NCBI GenBank assembly: GCA_951804985.1
Contig: OX638131.1
Location: 4,216,001 to 4,280,000 of the forward strand
Reading direction: 5' to 3'
Length of the DNA: 64,000 bases
DNA from: Dryomyza anilis
Taxonomy: Eukaryota; Arthropoda; Insecta; Diptera; Dryomyzidae
The position numbers and the translations under genes were made by a program. The notes beneath the pieces are model-generated. The model was not told the DNA's origin. It was given only the letters and a program-made list of their open reading frames with translations, and searched no databases. Below, piece after piece: positions 46,782 through 58,435 of this stretch (its first letter is position 1; every line of letters starts with the position of its first letter).

Positions 46782-47991
46782 TTAGTTTATATTGTTTAAT
46801 AAATCTTTGAAATATCCATTAACTAAAATTCGTCGTGTTATATTATCTGTGTTCACATTTTCCCGTTCTCGATTGTTAGGTACTTGCAAAACCAAATCTA
46901 CTGCGTCATCCAAATTACGTGGTAATCTTGGTAATTCCATCTCATTGTTAATGCAACATATATTGTGCAATACAGCGGTTGCCACAATAATGCTTTGAAC
47001 TTTTTTAAATTTAAGACGAACACCTAACGACAATATTGGAAACCTTCTTTTCCAAACACCGTAGCTCCTTTCCACACAACATCGCGTTCTTATTTGAGAC
47101 TCGTTAAATAGATTTTCTTCCTGACTATTTGCGTTCAATAACGGAGTCATCATATACTTTTTATTAGGGTAACCGCTGTCTGCCACTATAAGGCTGTCTC
47201 CAAATTCTTCATTTTCAAAACGCGAATATCTTCTAGAATTTCTAAGAATATTAGTATCGTGTGCAGAACCAGGCCACCGAGCAACTATGTTAATAAATTT
47301 TAGTTTGGCATCACACATGGTTTGGACGTTGATTGAAAAAAATCCTTTTCGATTTCGATAAAGTTCTGCGTTATCTCCTCCTATTTTAATCAAAATATTA
47401 TAAATGGTCAAACTAACATAAGAACACAAACCAGGTGATAGAATTCTTATATGTGTGCAATCTAATGCTGCAATGACCTTTGGAAATTTGGCTATGTCAA
47501 AAAAATCTTGCTTATTTTTAAATAGCTCATCGGCGTTGCGTGGAAATTGAATAAAGCGATCCCTTAGCATCGCTATGCAATGAGATACGTTTGTAACCAC
47601 TTTGGATACTGTTGAGTTTGATACACCATATATATCCCCAATTGTTCGCAACATACCTCCAGTTGCATATACACGAAGTGTTATTAATAGCATTTGCTCT
47701 GCTGTTAAAGCGTTATTCCTATAATATATTTGTTAGACATTTGACGTGAAAGTATATATTTCGATGAATTCTTTACCAATTTGTTGGATATTCAATATGC
47801 GTGCCAATAAGTTGCAAAATGCTATAAGTTGAAGTTTTAGATAAGCGAAATCTAACAAAGAAATCCAGATCGTCATACAAATTAAAGTGATCCGGACGCG
47901 ATCTAATGGTTTTAACACGACGTAGCACGGTAATATTTAATATTTGCGATATTTCCGCATCACTTAAATCTTCTTCGTCCGAGGAAAACAT
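46782..47991 (-). CDS. Harbinger DDE transposase (join 47991-47777, 47718-47432, 47380-46782)
   Basis: This nuclease excises and inserts the element (DDE_Tnp_4/HARBI1 superfamily). Splicing two short introns gives 1,101 nt, exactly 366 codons plus stop. The N-terminal exon has an acidic start (MFSSDEEDLSDAEISQILN) and the joined W72 codon leads into TNWNNALTAEQMLLITLRVY; residues about 79-112 form a helix-turn-helix (ATGGMLRTIGDIYGVSNSTV). The likely catalytic acids are D158 (IAALDCTHI), D235 (IVADSGYP) and E271 (CVERSYGVWKRRFP), with the family motifs PGGDNAELYRNRKGFFSINVQ (restored by splicing) and WPGSAHDTNIL. The ATG at 47991 is the first in frame. Length and motifs fit an intact family member. 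Confidence 0.92.
47381..47431 (-). other. Predicted 51-bp intron in the transposase gene
   Basis: Donor CACCTG|GTTTGT and acceptor AAAATAG|GAGGAG on the minus strand. Removal joins HIRILSPG to GDNAELYRNRKG, recreating a conserved HARBI1-type motif. The intron is in frame and stop-free. Confidence 0.85.
47719..47776 (-). other. Predicted 58-bp intron in the transposase gene
   Basis: Donor AAATTG|GTAAAG and acceptor TATTATAG|GAATAA. Splicing joins the two open frames through a Trp codon. Without splicing the frame is broken, so this intron is required for a full-length protein. Confidence 0.85.
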
Positions 47992-48149
47992 TTTTATTTA
48001 CAAATATTTAAATTAATGTTGTTTAAAAAATGTTCTGCCAAAAAATATGACATTTTAAACGAAGTTTAAACGATACATATTGGGCGTTTAAACTAAGTTT
48101 AAACTATGAACATAATTAATTGAAAAATTCGTTTCTGACTTTAAACCAA

Positions 48150-48194
48150 GTTTAAACCACAAACGAAGTTCAACTAGCACTGAAAAACTGGCCC
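48150..48194. repeat. Harbinger right terminal inverted repeat
   Basis: ACTGAAAAACTGGCCC (48179-48194) is the exact inverse complement of the left 16 bp. Beyond it the arms match only loosely. Confidence 0.92.
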
Positions 48195-48516
48195 TTATAC
48201 AGATATTTTGAATTAAAAGTTTAGTTTTGCCACGCCCATGTTTGTACCTTAGGAGGAAAATTTCCAAAAATCCCTTCGTAGTGCGCTCTCACGTCGGGAA
48301 ATCAACACCCAGTCCAAATTTCAAGTTCCTAGGGTCAAATTTAGATTTTTTCGATTTTCCGGCTTTTCCTTTGGGTTTTTCCGACTTTTCTTTTTTCCTA
48401 AACCACTCTTGCATTGACACGAAAAAAATACAAAAAGAATCAGGCAAATCCGTCAGTTCGTTCTCCCGTGATGCTCTGGCACACACAGGACATTTCATTT
48501 TTATATATATAGATTT
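48195..48516 (+). repeat. Old dispersed repeat R4, right part
   Basis: Continues the repeat broken at 45375: one copy of TTA removed, the flanks join into ...GTGGCTATCTTATACAGATAT.... It ends near TTTTATATATATAGATTT. The short plus-strand frame 48227-48586 lies in this repeat and is not a gene. Confidence 0.6.
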
Positions 48517-48789
48517 CGCCTATGTTTTGGGTGTAGTATTTAAGAACCTGTTAAAGATATCTAAAAACTTTCTTCTTATATTTTAGCTCGATAAATTATA
48601 AATATTGTAAAAATAAAACTGTTGTTGATTCTTATCAATTTGTTTTTCAAATGATGTTTTTTTAATGTCTAATTTTAAGCAAAATTTTGAATTAAGTGGA
48701 GTATAAAATCCAAGGGCCAATGAAAGCTAATGTTTTATTTTCTTTATTAGAAACTTCAAATTATTCCAATTAAATACTCTCTATAAACT

Positions 48790-49080
48790 GTAGCGTCGGT
48801 AGCTCGTCTGGTTAGTGCGTTGGACTTCGAGCGAAAAGTCGCTGGTGCAGCGACTGCCAACATCTTTTTCACAGAAAACTTAGGTATGCGACGCTACCTC
48901 TCAGCAGTAAATGGCAATCCTACGAGAGTAAAACATTGCCTATGAAAAGCACTCACTCGCCGTTCGGATTCGGCAATAAACTGTAGGTCCCACCAATTTG
49001 AGTACAAATACGCACAGCTCGGAGGGAGGGGAGGGAGCTCGGCGGAAGTTCTATACAGAACTGTAGTGTCAAACTATTAT
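48790..49080 (+). mobile_element. tRNA-derived SINE, family SA, copy 4
   Basis: Flanked by the 8-bp duplication TATAAACT (48782-48789 and 49081-49088). The head lacks the B-box part (it goes from AAAAGTCGCTGGTG to CAGCGACTGCCAAC), so this copy could not be transcribed by RNA polymerase III in the normal way. The body matches the family. Confidence 0.88.
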
Positions 49081-49737
49081 TATAAACTTTACTCGTCACG
49101 ACCTAACGGAACCGATTTTTTAAAATTGATATGTTTACCTCAGTAATTTTAGTTGTGTGCAGTGCACTGCAGTGTTTTTATATGAAATGTTTACTTTCCG
49201 AGGTCCTTTATTCAAAATGTTCAAAATGAGTTAAGGTATTTTTTCATTTGCATGTTTGTAGCCTCATTTATCTTCTTCCAGATACTGACCTTTTTATTAT
49301 AATAACTGATTAAGATGTCATTCTCAGACCACTGTATGGCGTACCCAACAGAATATACCCTTTTACTCTTAGTGTAGAGTATAAACATGAAAATATCCGC
49401 AAAATTTAAATTTAACCCACATATTTTGGGAATTTATTTGTTGATTGTGGTTCTCTTATTTTTTGCTTTGATTGTTCTTTTGTTCCTTACAAAACCTTTA
49501 TGCAATAAACCACAAAATATAAATGATGTAGATGGTTATTTCAATCATTTTGCAACTAAAAACGGTTTTATTTTTACAATTTGTGCATTATTTCATATCT
49601 TTTTAGATGAACATTTTATTGAAAACAATTTCGGTGTTAAATTTGGACATTATTTCAATAATTTTTGGGCATTGTTTAATTAGAAGTTATTTCATATTTA
49701 CGTTAAGTATTTTCACATTATGTAAAATCACATAGTA

Positions 49738-49907
49738 TCGTCGTTAGCTCAGCGGTTAGTACGTGGGTCTACGAGCCAAGAGATCCCGTAGCATAGGTTC
49801 AAATCTGGGCTGGTAGTTAACATCATTTTTTCATAGAAATCATTTACCGCACTAGCTCTCGGCAGTCAATGGCAAACCTACGAGAGTAAAACATTGCCTA
49901 TGAAAAA
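49738..49907 (+). mobile_element. tRNA-derived SINE, family SA, copy 5 (3' truncated)
   Basis: Begins with an A box TTAGCTCAGCGG and B box GGTTCAAATC, followed by the shared body up to ACATTGCCTATGAAAAAG. The 3' half and tail are missing. Confidence 0.8.
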
Positions 49908-52780
49908 GCTGACTTTTATTTCATTGGGTATTATTTGATTAGTGACTTTTTTTGTAGAGACCTACAACATGAAAACTGCAAATCTGCTGCGACTACTACT
50001 ATTCGGTTTTTGGCTTTTTGGGTCACTTCGCGCGCAATTATTCCGCGTTTTTTTTGTTGTTGCCTCCAGCGGGTGCAGCTTTGAGATATCTACTTTTTAA
50101 AGTTTTTTCTTCGTTTTTACAGCGATTTTTTTTTGCAACTCACTCTCACACATAATTGGTTTCAGGATTCGATTGTGTGCTGCCATTGTTAATCGCATTG
50201 CAAACCAAAAGTGCATTGGGATTTTCAAAAGCCAACTTCAAATGGCTATAGCTTTTTGTGTTAAATGATTTTTTAGATTATGACATGTAGTTTATATCAT
50301 TTATAAGTGACAAATAATGCGTGTGGAAGCTCGCCATATAAATGTTACTTGTTTTTGCGATAAAATAATTGACTTTTATTGATTTTTCTAATATGTAATA
50401 ACTGGTCTTCCATCAATTACATTGTAATATGCATATTAATTTACAGAACTCCTACGAGAAGCTGAAATTTGGCGTACTTCATCATTTTGATTATGAGCAA
50501 CTTTGACAGCTTGACATAGAAATGTCTGTGGTTGCACGCGAACGACTGTCGGGCACAGCTGACCACAGTGAGCTACACAAATGAATAAAACTTATTATTC
50601 ATGAAAAATAGAATAAAACAAAAGAATGATACTTAATATTCATAAGAGGATGTCATGTGGAGAGAGGACTCTATAAGGTCTGCAATAAGTTTTTCACTGG
50701 TTTTGACAAAGGTAGGAAAACCGCAACAAAGCTAAAGAATAAATGCAACATTGAGTTCAGCAATGACTGTGTATGTTATAAAAGAAAATGTATTCAATTT
50801 AATAAAAATTATAGTCAATGTTCCAAATGTCGAAATCAAAAAAAAATAAATAAATTTTTACCATATAAAAATAAGAAAAATCAAATTTTATAATTATCCG
50901 GCATGTTCTGAAATTCACTATTTCAAAAATGTTTTTGCAAATAAATAAAAAAAATCAAATTAATTTCGTTCCATAGCATTCTAATGGTTTGATTTACATG
51001 GGAAGATATGAACTTTTTTTTTTGAAAAATTAAATTCTAGCAGAGCTTAAAACAAATTCTGATTTTATAAAATTTGCAAATTTAAATTTAACGAGTAACG
51101 AGTAAAATATTACCTATATTTGATATATTATTTATAACTTTTTAACTAGGATTAATTACTGATCTGGTACTGTACAAATTTAAAAGTAAAACATTTGTCT
51201 AGGAATTTCACTAAAATATATTATAGAAGACATAGAACATCTGCACAGATGTATTTGAAGTTTACTCTGCAAAATATGCACTACGCCACTCTACAGTATT
51301 GAGTTCATTTTTCAATGACAGTCGACAGGGTATTATAGTGAAGTCGCTCCAGCGACTACACTTCACTGCAGTATTTGTTTCATTGGCGACAAGTTGGTGT
51401 CAAGCCCTTTTTTTTTCAAGACATTCAATATGTTGAAAATCAAACCCAAATCACACTACTGTCTGTCGCTGAACATGCAACGAATACAGTGAGTGCAGCA
51501 AGTGTGCGCATCTAGTAAGAAGTGAGAGGACAAACATTGAAAATAACAACAAATCTACCGCTCGGCGTTCGACTGCAGTAATGTTGTTGTTGGTATGTAA
51601 GTGTATAAAAAATACAACAAACAATATTTTTTCAAAAAAAAAAATCTTATAAAAAAATGTTGCACGACCAAAACAACGCATTCATCGAAAAGCAATATAT
51701 TACACAAAAAAAAAAACAGAAAATTAGATAATGAAACAAATAGTCGTTGAACGAAAAGAAGCGAAATACATTTTAATCAAAAACTTAATTTTCGATTGAT
51801 TAATATTATAAAATGTAAATGATGCATTTTTAAAGTTAAAAAATCAATTAATAGATTTACATTTTCTTATTATGTGGTAAAAAAATTAAGATCATCAATT
51901 AAAAATTGACAGATTTATAAAGATTTTTGTAAATGAATATTTGGCATTATGAATATGTATTTGTTGACTCTTCGTTCTATTACGACGAAATATTGTGCGC
52001 TATATAAAAAACTTAATAAAATATTATATGATTTTCTTATACCTTTTGAATTTTTTCTATATTTCAATATTAATGAAAATTCCTTAGAGTAAGAATGATA
52101 AAAAAAATTTTCAAATGCACTGCGTACTCAGTGTCATAAGCAGTTCATTTCAGTGTTTGTATTGCACATCATTATAAACCTCTTCACTGCAACTACGTCT
52201 TATTTGTGTTTTATTTGACACTACTTGTGCTTTGTTGTTATGAGCAACACATTCAGTTGATTTACAAGCATAGAGTCGGCGACAGTAAATGTCTTGAAAT
52301 AAAATGAATGTCTTGAAGTGGGTTTCAAATGCATTTGAGCAGATGTCTAGAAGATATAAAAGTGTCACTCCTACGTCATGTTGTGATATGAAAAATGTTG
52401 CACATACATACGCAATGTTATCATTATTTTAATGAAATTTGAATGTTTTTAAAAACAACTTTTTAAAATAATTTTAATCAACATTTAGAACATTTTCATT
52501 TTTCGTGAAGTGCAGTATAACATAGACTTTGATTATTCAAATTTTAAAATAAATTCAATTATAAATAGTTCTTAATTTAAACATAAATTTCCTTTAAAAA
52601 GAAATATTTATGTACAACTCATAATAAATTAATAAATAATTAACTTCTACGTCAAGATTTTGAATAATTTTTAATAGTTATAAAATCGTAGCATTTTTAA
52701 AAATTTTAAACAAATGCTTCAATTTCGATATATCAAAAGTACAAAATGTACAAATTAATTTACTCAAAATGTTTTGAAAT
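49908..52780. other. Unannotated stretch
   Basis: No supported gene. Notable points are a fragment of the 7980 MITE at about 51145-51180 and an imperfect hairpin near 51339-51370 around GTCGCTCCAGCGAC. The Lys/Asn/Cys-rich frame 50657-50893 has no recognisable domain. Confidence 0.5.
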
Positions 52781-52789
52781 ATCAAGTTA

Positions 52790-53510
52790 TATTAAAGTTG
52801 CATTTATTTTATTTTAAGTTTCATTTAAGTTACATTTATGTTACATTTAAGTTACATTTTAATTATATTTTATGTTGCATTTAACTTGCATTTAAGTTAC
52901 ATTTAAGTTACATTTAAGTTACATTTAAGTTACATTTAAGTTACATTTAAGTTACATTTAAAATACATTTAAGTTACATTTAAGTTACATTTAAGTTACA
53001 TTTAAGTCACATTTAAATTCGAATTAAGTTTTATTTAAAATACATTTAAATTACATTTAAGTAGTTTTTAAGTTGCATTTAAGTTACATTTAAGCAAGAA
53101 AGGAAGTTAAATTTAAATTGTATTTTAGTTACATTTAAGATACATTTAAGTCACATTGAAATTCTAATTATGTTTCATTTAAGATGCGTTTAAGATACAT
53201 TTATGTTGCATTTAAGTTGCATTTAAGTTGCATTTAAGTTACATTTAAGTTACATTTAAGTTACATATAAGTTACATTTCAGTTACATTTAAGTTACATT
53301 TAAGTTACATTTAAGTTACATTTAAGTTACATTTTAGTTGCATTTAAGTTACATTTAAGTTACATTTAGTTGCATTTAAGTTACATTTAAATTACATTTA
53401 ATTTACATTTAAGTTACATTTAAGTTTCATTTAAGATACATTTAAGACACTTTTAAGTTACATTTCAGTTACAATTAGCTTCACTTAAGTTACATTGAAG
53501 TTGCAAATGA
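52790..53510 (+). repeat. 11-bp tandem array (AAGTTACATTT)
   Basis: About 60 copies of AAGTTACATTT with variants (AAGTTGCATTT, AAGATACATTT, AAATTACATTT). Most units keep the 11-bp phase. The following 53511-54440 is non-repetitive, with CT-rich parts and no supported gene. Confidence 0.92.
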
Positions 53511-54439
53511 TAATATTGACATTTATGAATAGTATTTAATTTACACATTCACTAAATAAAATTTGCATTTCAAAAATATACAAAAATTTGTACTAAACCC
53601 AAGCTATAAAAGAAAATAAAAGTGATTTATGAGTACGTCTACTTTTGCTATAAATTATCTGCTATAAGTTACAAAATATATACACTTTCATATTTGTTTT
53701 TCAAACGCCTGCATTAAACTCATGCGGCCCCATGGTGTTCACCTCACTTAGGACGACACTTTATTAATACTTAACTAAACTATAATCCTTGCTATGCAAT
53801 TATGCTCAAGGACAAACATAACATTGTCTGCCATTCTTTGGATTTTCTTTTTTCCTCTTATTTTCAACTTTTTTTCTACTTTTACACTTAAATCTTAGCA
53901 ATTAGTTTACGCAGCGCATAAACATCCGCTGCACTCTGCAAGATTTCACTGTGTTTACTTTGCACTCTACGTGTCTTTCACGTAATTTTCAACCGCTCCC
54001 CCATCCCATACAGCGCTACTCGTCTTCTACGATGTGCTTCGTCCTGCATCCTGTCGCAAATGTTTTGCTGTTTCATGCCTTCATTTATTATGCTGCTCAG
54101 CGGTTTGTAGCCCACTTAATCGTCGCGTAAACGAGTCCGGTTCATAGTTGCTGCCAAGTCGGACGTGCAAGGATGGGCAAGGACGAAGGCTGTAGGCGAA
54201 ATAACAGGAGTGCCACTCGGTGCGAAGTGTAGATGAGAGGGAGCAAGTTGAACATGGATAGAACATAATGAAGAAGGAGAGAGAGGAAAAATCTAATTGC
54301 AAGTGACTTGAACGAATAACATGTGACGCCACATGAAGGGTCTCTTTGGTGATGCCAATGCAGCAAAATGCAACGAATATTAAGTGGGCGGTTACATTAA
54401 GTAACAGCAGCGTTTTAATGTAGAAAGTTTTAAAGTATG

Positions 54440-55760
54440 TTTTAAATTTCGATAATGCTTATAACAAACTGCGTAATTTTGTTTATTACATAAAATATAC
54501 ATTCTTTATTAATTAAATGGAAATTAGGCGATAGCAATTTAAACAGATTAATATCGATATATTATACATTAAAATCCCTTTTCAAAAAGCTATATATGCC
54601 GCAAATCGGTGGAAAAATGTAGGTTTTACGGTATAAAATGTGTTTTTTCAGCTTAAATTATGCATTCTTTATTAATTTGAATAAAAATTAGCAGTAATAA
54701 GTTAATGCAATTCCTATAGCTTTTAGGGAATTGAAACATCTTTTCAGCAAGCTATATATTTCTTAAATCGATTTACAAATATAGGCACCACAAAAGAAAC
54801 AGAACTACTAAATTGAGTTTGCAGTACAAAAAATGCATTCTTTATTAATTTAATTAAAATTCATTGCTAATAAATTAACCAAATTAAGACTATTATGTGG
54901 TGCATTAAAATCTCAGTTCAACAAGATATAGATGTTCTATATCGGTTCGCAAATTTAGGCTCACGATGGGGACGAAAGTTTTTAATAAAAATATAAATTA
55001 TTTTATGAAATAATTAAAATTGTGCAATAGTGAATACATTAAATTTATAAAATTATATTGCATATTATAACTCTTTTTCACAAAGCAATAAATATCTTAA
55101 ATCAAATGTAGGCTCACGAAATCGATGAAACTTTAAAATTAAATTTTCAGTACAAGAAAAACATCATTTATTAAGGTACTTAAAATTAAGTGATTATAAA
55201 TAAATCAAATTAAAATTTTTAAGTTATGAATTAAAATTGGTTTTCAACAAGTTATAGTTGTAATAAATCGGTTCACAAATGTAGGCGCACGAAATCAGAG
55301 AATCTTCTAAATGGAATTTTCAGTACGAAATATGCATTCTTTTTCAGATTATTTCAAATGGATCGATTCAAAATATATGAATTTAATAAAATTCGATTGC
55401 ATATTAAAACCCCTTTTCAACGAGCTAAAAATGTTTTAAATCGGTGCATAAATATAGATTCTCGAAGGCGATCAAACTTCTAAATTCAGTTCTTAATACA
55501 AAATATGCATTCTTTTATTTAAATAAATGAAAATTTTGTACTAATAAATTAAGCAAATTTAAAAAATTATAACGTCTATTTAATGCTCTTTTTATCAAGA
55601 CATAACACCCCCAAATCCGTTCACAAATTTGATCATACAAAAGCTATACTAACTTCTAAATTGAGTCTGTTGTACTAAATATTGCAGTACTCTGAGATTT
55701 ATTAAATCTTTGGATTCGAATCAGTGCTTATATAAAATGTGACGCAGAAAGGTTCTTAAA
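54440..55760 (+). repeat. Satellite-like array of ~168-bp diverged units
   Basis: Two markers recur in phase: TGCATTCTTTATTAATT-like (54499, 54661, 54834, 55166, 55333, 55506) and AATCGGTTCACAAATGTAGG-like (54606, 54775, 54942, 55098, 55266, 55438, 55614). The spacing is 158-176 bp, giving seven to eight monomers well diverged from each other. There is no coding potential. Confidence 0.75.
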
Positions 55761-55994
55761 AAGCTTTCTAATATTTTATAATATTAACTATAGTATCTAA
55801 AATGGTTTTTTGTACACATCCGCTGACTTTCGTTGTTTTATGTCCAATCGTAAAGGTACTAAATAATCAAACATTTTAATTATTGAGCTTCAACTAATTT
55901 TAAAAACTTCCAAATAAGTTATAAATAAAAAACTTCACTCGTAAAACTCTTTGTTTTCAGCGCATAAATAATGAAAATTTAATTAAGCCAAAAT

Positions 55995-56462
55995 TTAGCA
56001 CCACCTCCAACAACCAACCCCAAAAGAAAAAAGATGAAGGTGTAATTGCGATAAAACGAAGTTGAAACTGGCGGCACAAACTGCCTCAACGGGTTGTGCT
56101 TGTATTACGAAGGGTAAAACTTTGGCTGGTGGGTGGTGTACTTTGGAGAAAGGATATGTCTTAAACATACGCACTAGATACATAAATAAATGAATGGCGA
56201 AAGCAAAGCAAAGCCAAAGCAAACACATACAAAAATGAACAAAAAGAGGATGTTCAAATAACAACAAAAATAAAAAAAAAGGCAAGTTACAATTTTTATT
56301 TTCAATTACAAAGCAAAAGTCAAGCAAATGCGTGAAATGCGAAAGAAAACGAAAGAAATGTTTAGAAAAATACAACGCAGCATTGAAAACATAAAAGATG
56401 TTAAAAGGACAAAAGCAAATCAAAGAAAATACTAAAGTATAACAGCGTGAAGGAAAATTCAA
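55995..56462 (-). other. Long open frame, probably not a gene
   Basis: A 155-codon minus-strand frame rich in Phe, Leu and Cys. The plus strand is A-rich (AAAGCAAAGCAAAGCCAAAGC), and the hydrophobic translation is what its complement gives. I see no signal peptide with a following mature domain and no splice context. It is listed because it is the longest frame between 55.7 and 56.5 kb. Confidence 0.12.
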
Positions 56463-57486
56463 TTAAAAACTAATTTTGTTGTTTGTCTATGTTAACAATA
56501 CAATGTACACAGCGTATTCAATACTATTTTAGTTATTTAGTTGGTGAAATGTGGCAACATAGCATTGCGTTTATATAGTAATAAAAGACTAATAAAATAT
56601 ATTTAAAAAGGCTTTAGTAGAAAGTAAAATATAAATTTAAAATATTTGTAATATTTGCATACATTCATGCAGTTATTTATATTTAATAGAATAGCGAAAA
56701 TATGGCAACATAGCATTGAGATTTTAATATTTAAAAAGTAATAAAAAATATTACAAATAGGTTTTAATAATAATTATATTATATAATTTAATTTAGTTCA
56801 TTGTAAATGCATTTAATGGCTTTGAGGAAATTTGGCAACATAGATTTAGAGTGTTGCATGATTAGTAAAAAATTTATTTCAAACAATGTTTTGAATTATA
56901 TATTTTTTGTATATTCGTATACATTTATTATATATCTCATAATCTTATAATATAGTCATAGACTGAAATTTGACAATACGGCATTTTCTGTTAACAAAAA
57001 GGCAAAAACCAAAAGGTCAAATTTGAAAAATTGAAAATCTTGTCATGCCAAAAGTGCGAATCTTTTCGTTTTTTCCCCATAATTTCTTATTGGTATAAGA
57101 TAAAATAGTGGTGTAAAGGCATTTATTATCGATCTGCATCATTAATTAAAAATATTTTGCCAAACTTTTTTTTCTGCAAATGACAAATTGAAAATTAATG
57201 TTTGGCAAAATTAATTAAAGATGCAGATCGATAGGTACAAAGAAACAAACAATAAATGTCTTTACATCACTATTTTATCTTGCGCTAATAAAAAGTTATA
57301 GCATAAAAAACAAAAATATTTACGTTTTGATCTCGATATAGCCTCACAAAATCCGTATTTATAATTCAGTAGGTTGTCCAAATCTAAAGATATTTTATAT
57401 ATGTTATAATAATTGACGAATAAACTAAAATAACAGAATAAATTGAAAAAACTATAAATTTTTCTAATTTTTAAAGCACTTCAAAC

Positions 57487-57624
57487 TCGAGATGGGCGCG
57501 TGCCTGTTTTTGATGGCATGGACACGCACGAGCACGACAGCAACTAGCACGCACGGAGATTTGCACGCACGAACTCAGAATTTCGGGCGTGACACGAAAA
57601 AAGCACGGCTCGCGCCCATCTCTA
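57487..57624. mobile_element. 138-bp hAT-like MITE in FB1 copy 3
   Basis: Ends TCGAGATGGGCGCG and the inverse of TAGAGATGGGCGCG are flanked by the 8-bp duplication CTTCAAAC (57479-57486 and 57625-57632). The interior is rich in CACG repeats (GCACGCACGGAGATTTGCAC). No coding sequence. Eight-base duplications are typical of hAT elements. Confidence 0.8.
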
Positions 57625-57660
57625 CTTCAAACTTTAAAATTTGATTTCCCAACATTTATA

Positions 57661-58270
57661 AAAATGCACACGAGCCCGACGAGTAAAATAACAGGCACGC
57701 ACGAGAAGCACGATAAAACACGGGATTTTAAAAGACACGAAGAAACACGGAAAAGCACGACAAAACACGGAAAAACACGACAAAACACGACAAAACATGA
57801 AAAAAGCACGAAAAAACATGAAAAAGCAAGCGAAACGTGAAAAATAATACCGGAATTGTTTAAATTTTTGGAACTAAATCGTTATTAAAAATGAACTGGA
57901 ACTGGAATTGGAACATATATATTTATTTCTGCTTGGAATCGGTACCGCTATTTTAAAAGTTTCGGTACCAGAACCGGAACATATATTATAGTTCCTGCCA
58001 GAGAACCCAAAGAACCGGAATCGGTACCGTTATTCAAAATGTATGGAACCGGAATCGAAACTCAATTAATTTGTGGGTTGAAGCTAGAATCGGAACCACA
58101 ATTTTAAAAATATTGGAACCCTAACCGGAACCGATATTGCAATAGGTTTTAGTCTCTGTAATAAATAATTCAAAAATTAAGTTTGATACTGTTTTATTCT
58201 CTTAAATCCATAAGTAAAACACGTAAGGGTTTTTTTTAATTGGGGTAGAAAAAATAAAAAAAAATGTTTA
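57661..58270. repeat. CACGA-rich and CCGGAAC-rich spacer between two MITE copies
   Basis: 57661-57845 is full of AAAACACGA/AAAGCACGA units that look like an expansion of the MITE interior. 57845-58160 holds repeated GGAACCGGAAT-like units (GAATCGGTACCG). I know no family for it. Confidence 0.55.
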
Positions 58271-58435
58271 ATGGGCGCGTGCCTGATTTTGTAGGCACGG
58301 ACACGCACGGGCACGACAGCAACTAGCACGCACGGAGATTTGCACGCACGGAGATTTGCATGCACGGAGATTTGCACGCACGAACTCAGATTTTCGGGCG
58401 TGACACGAAAAAAGCACGACACGCTCCCATCTCTA
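58271..58435. mobile_element. Second, partial copy of the hAT-like MITE
   Basis: Matches 57494-57624 from ATGGGCGCGTGCCTG to CCCATCTCTA, with the GCACGGAGATTTGC unit repeated three times. Its left terminus is missing. It is followed by the same FB1 sequence as the first copy (CTTCAAACTTTAAAATTTGA), so the duplication included host flank. Confidence 0.75.

Larger units (their letters stand above)
45376..48194. mobile_element. Complete PIF/Harbinger DNA transposon (2,819 bp)
   Basis: The termini are identical over 16 bp in inverted orientation (GGGCCAGTTTTTCAGT), flanked by TTA at 45373-45375 and 48195-48197. Three-base TWA duplications are typical of PIF/Harbinger. Both ends also carry subterminal copies of AGTTTAAACTAAGTTTAAAC-like sequence (45395-45415, 48080-48160), probable transposase or Myb-protein binding sites. 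It encodes the two usual proteins in convergent orientation: a Myb/SANT-like protein on plus and a DDE transposase on minus. No frameshift or premature stop is needed to read either, so it may be autonomous. Confidence 0.93.

Noticed and set aside
47733..47918. Separate small minus-strand protein
   Set aside because: It is an alternative frame overlapping the first transposase exon and intron.
48227..48586. 119-codon plus frame after the Harbinger element
   Set aside because: It lies in repeat R4; no domain, and the frame begins mid-repeat.
57589..57840. Lys/Thr/His-rich plus frame (TRQNTTKHEK)
   Set aside because: Translation of the CACGA-type expansion between two MITE copies.
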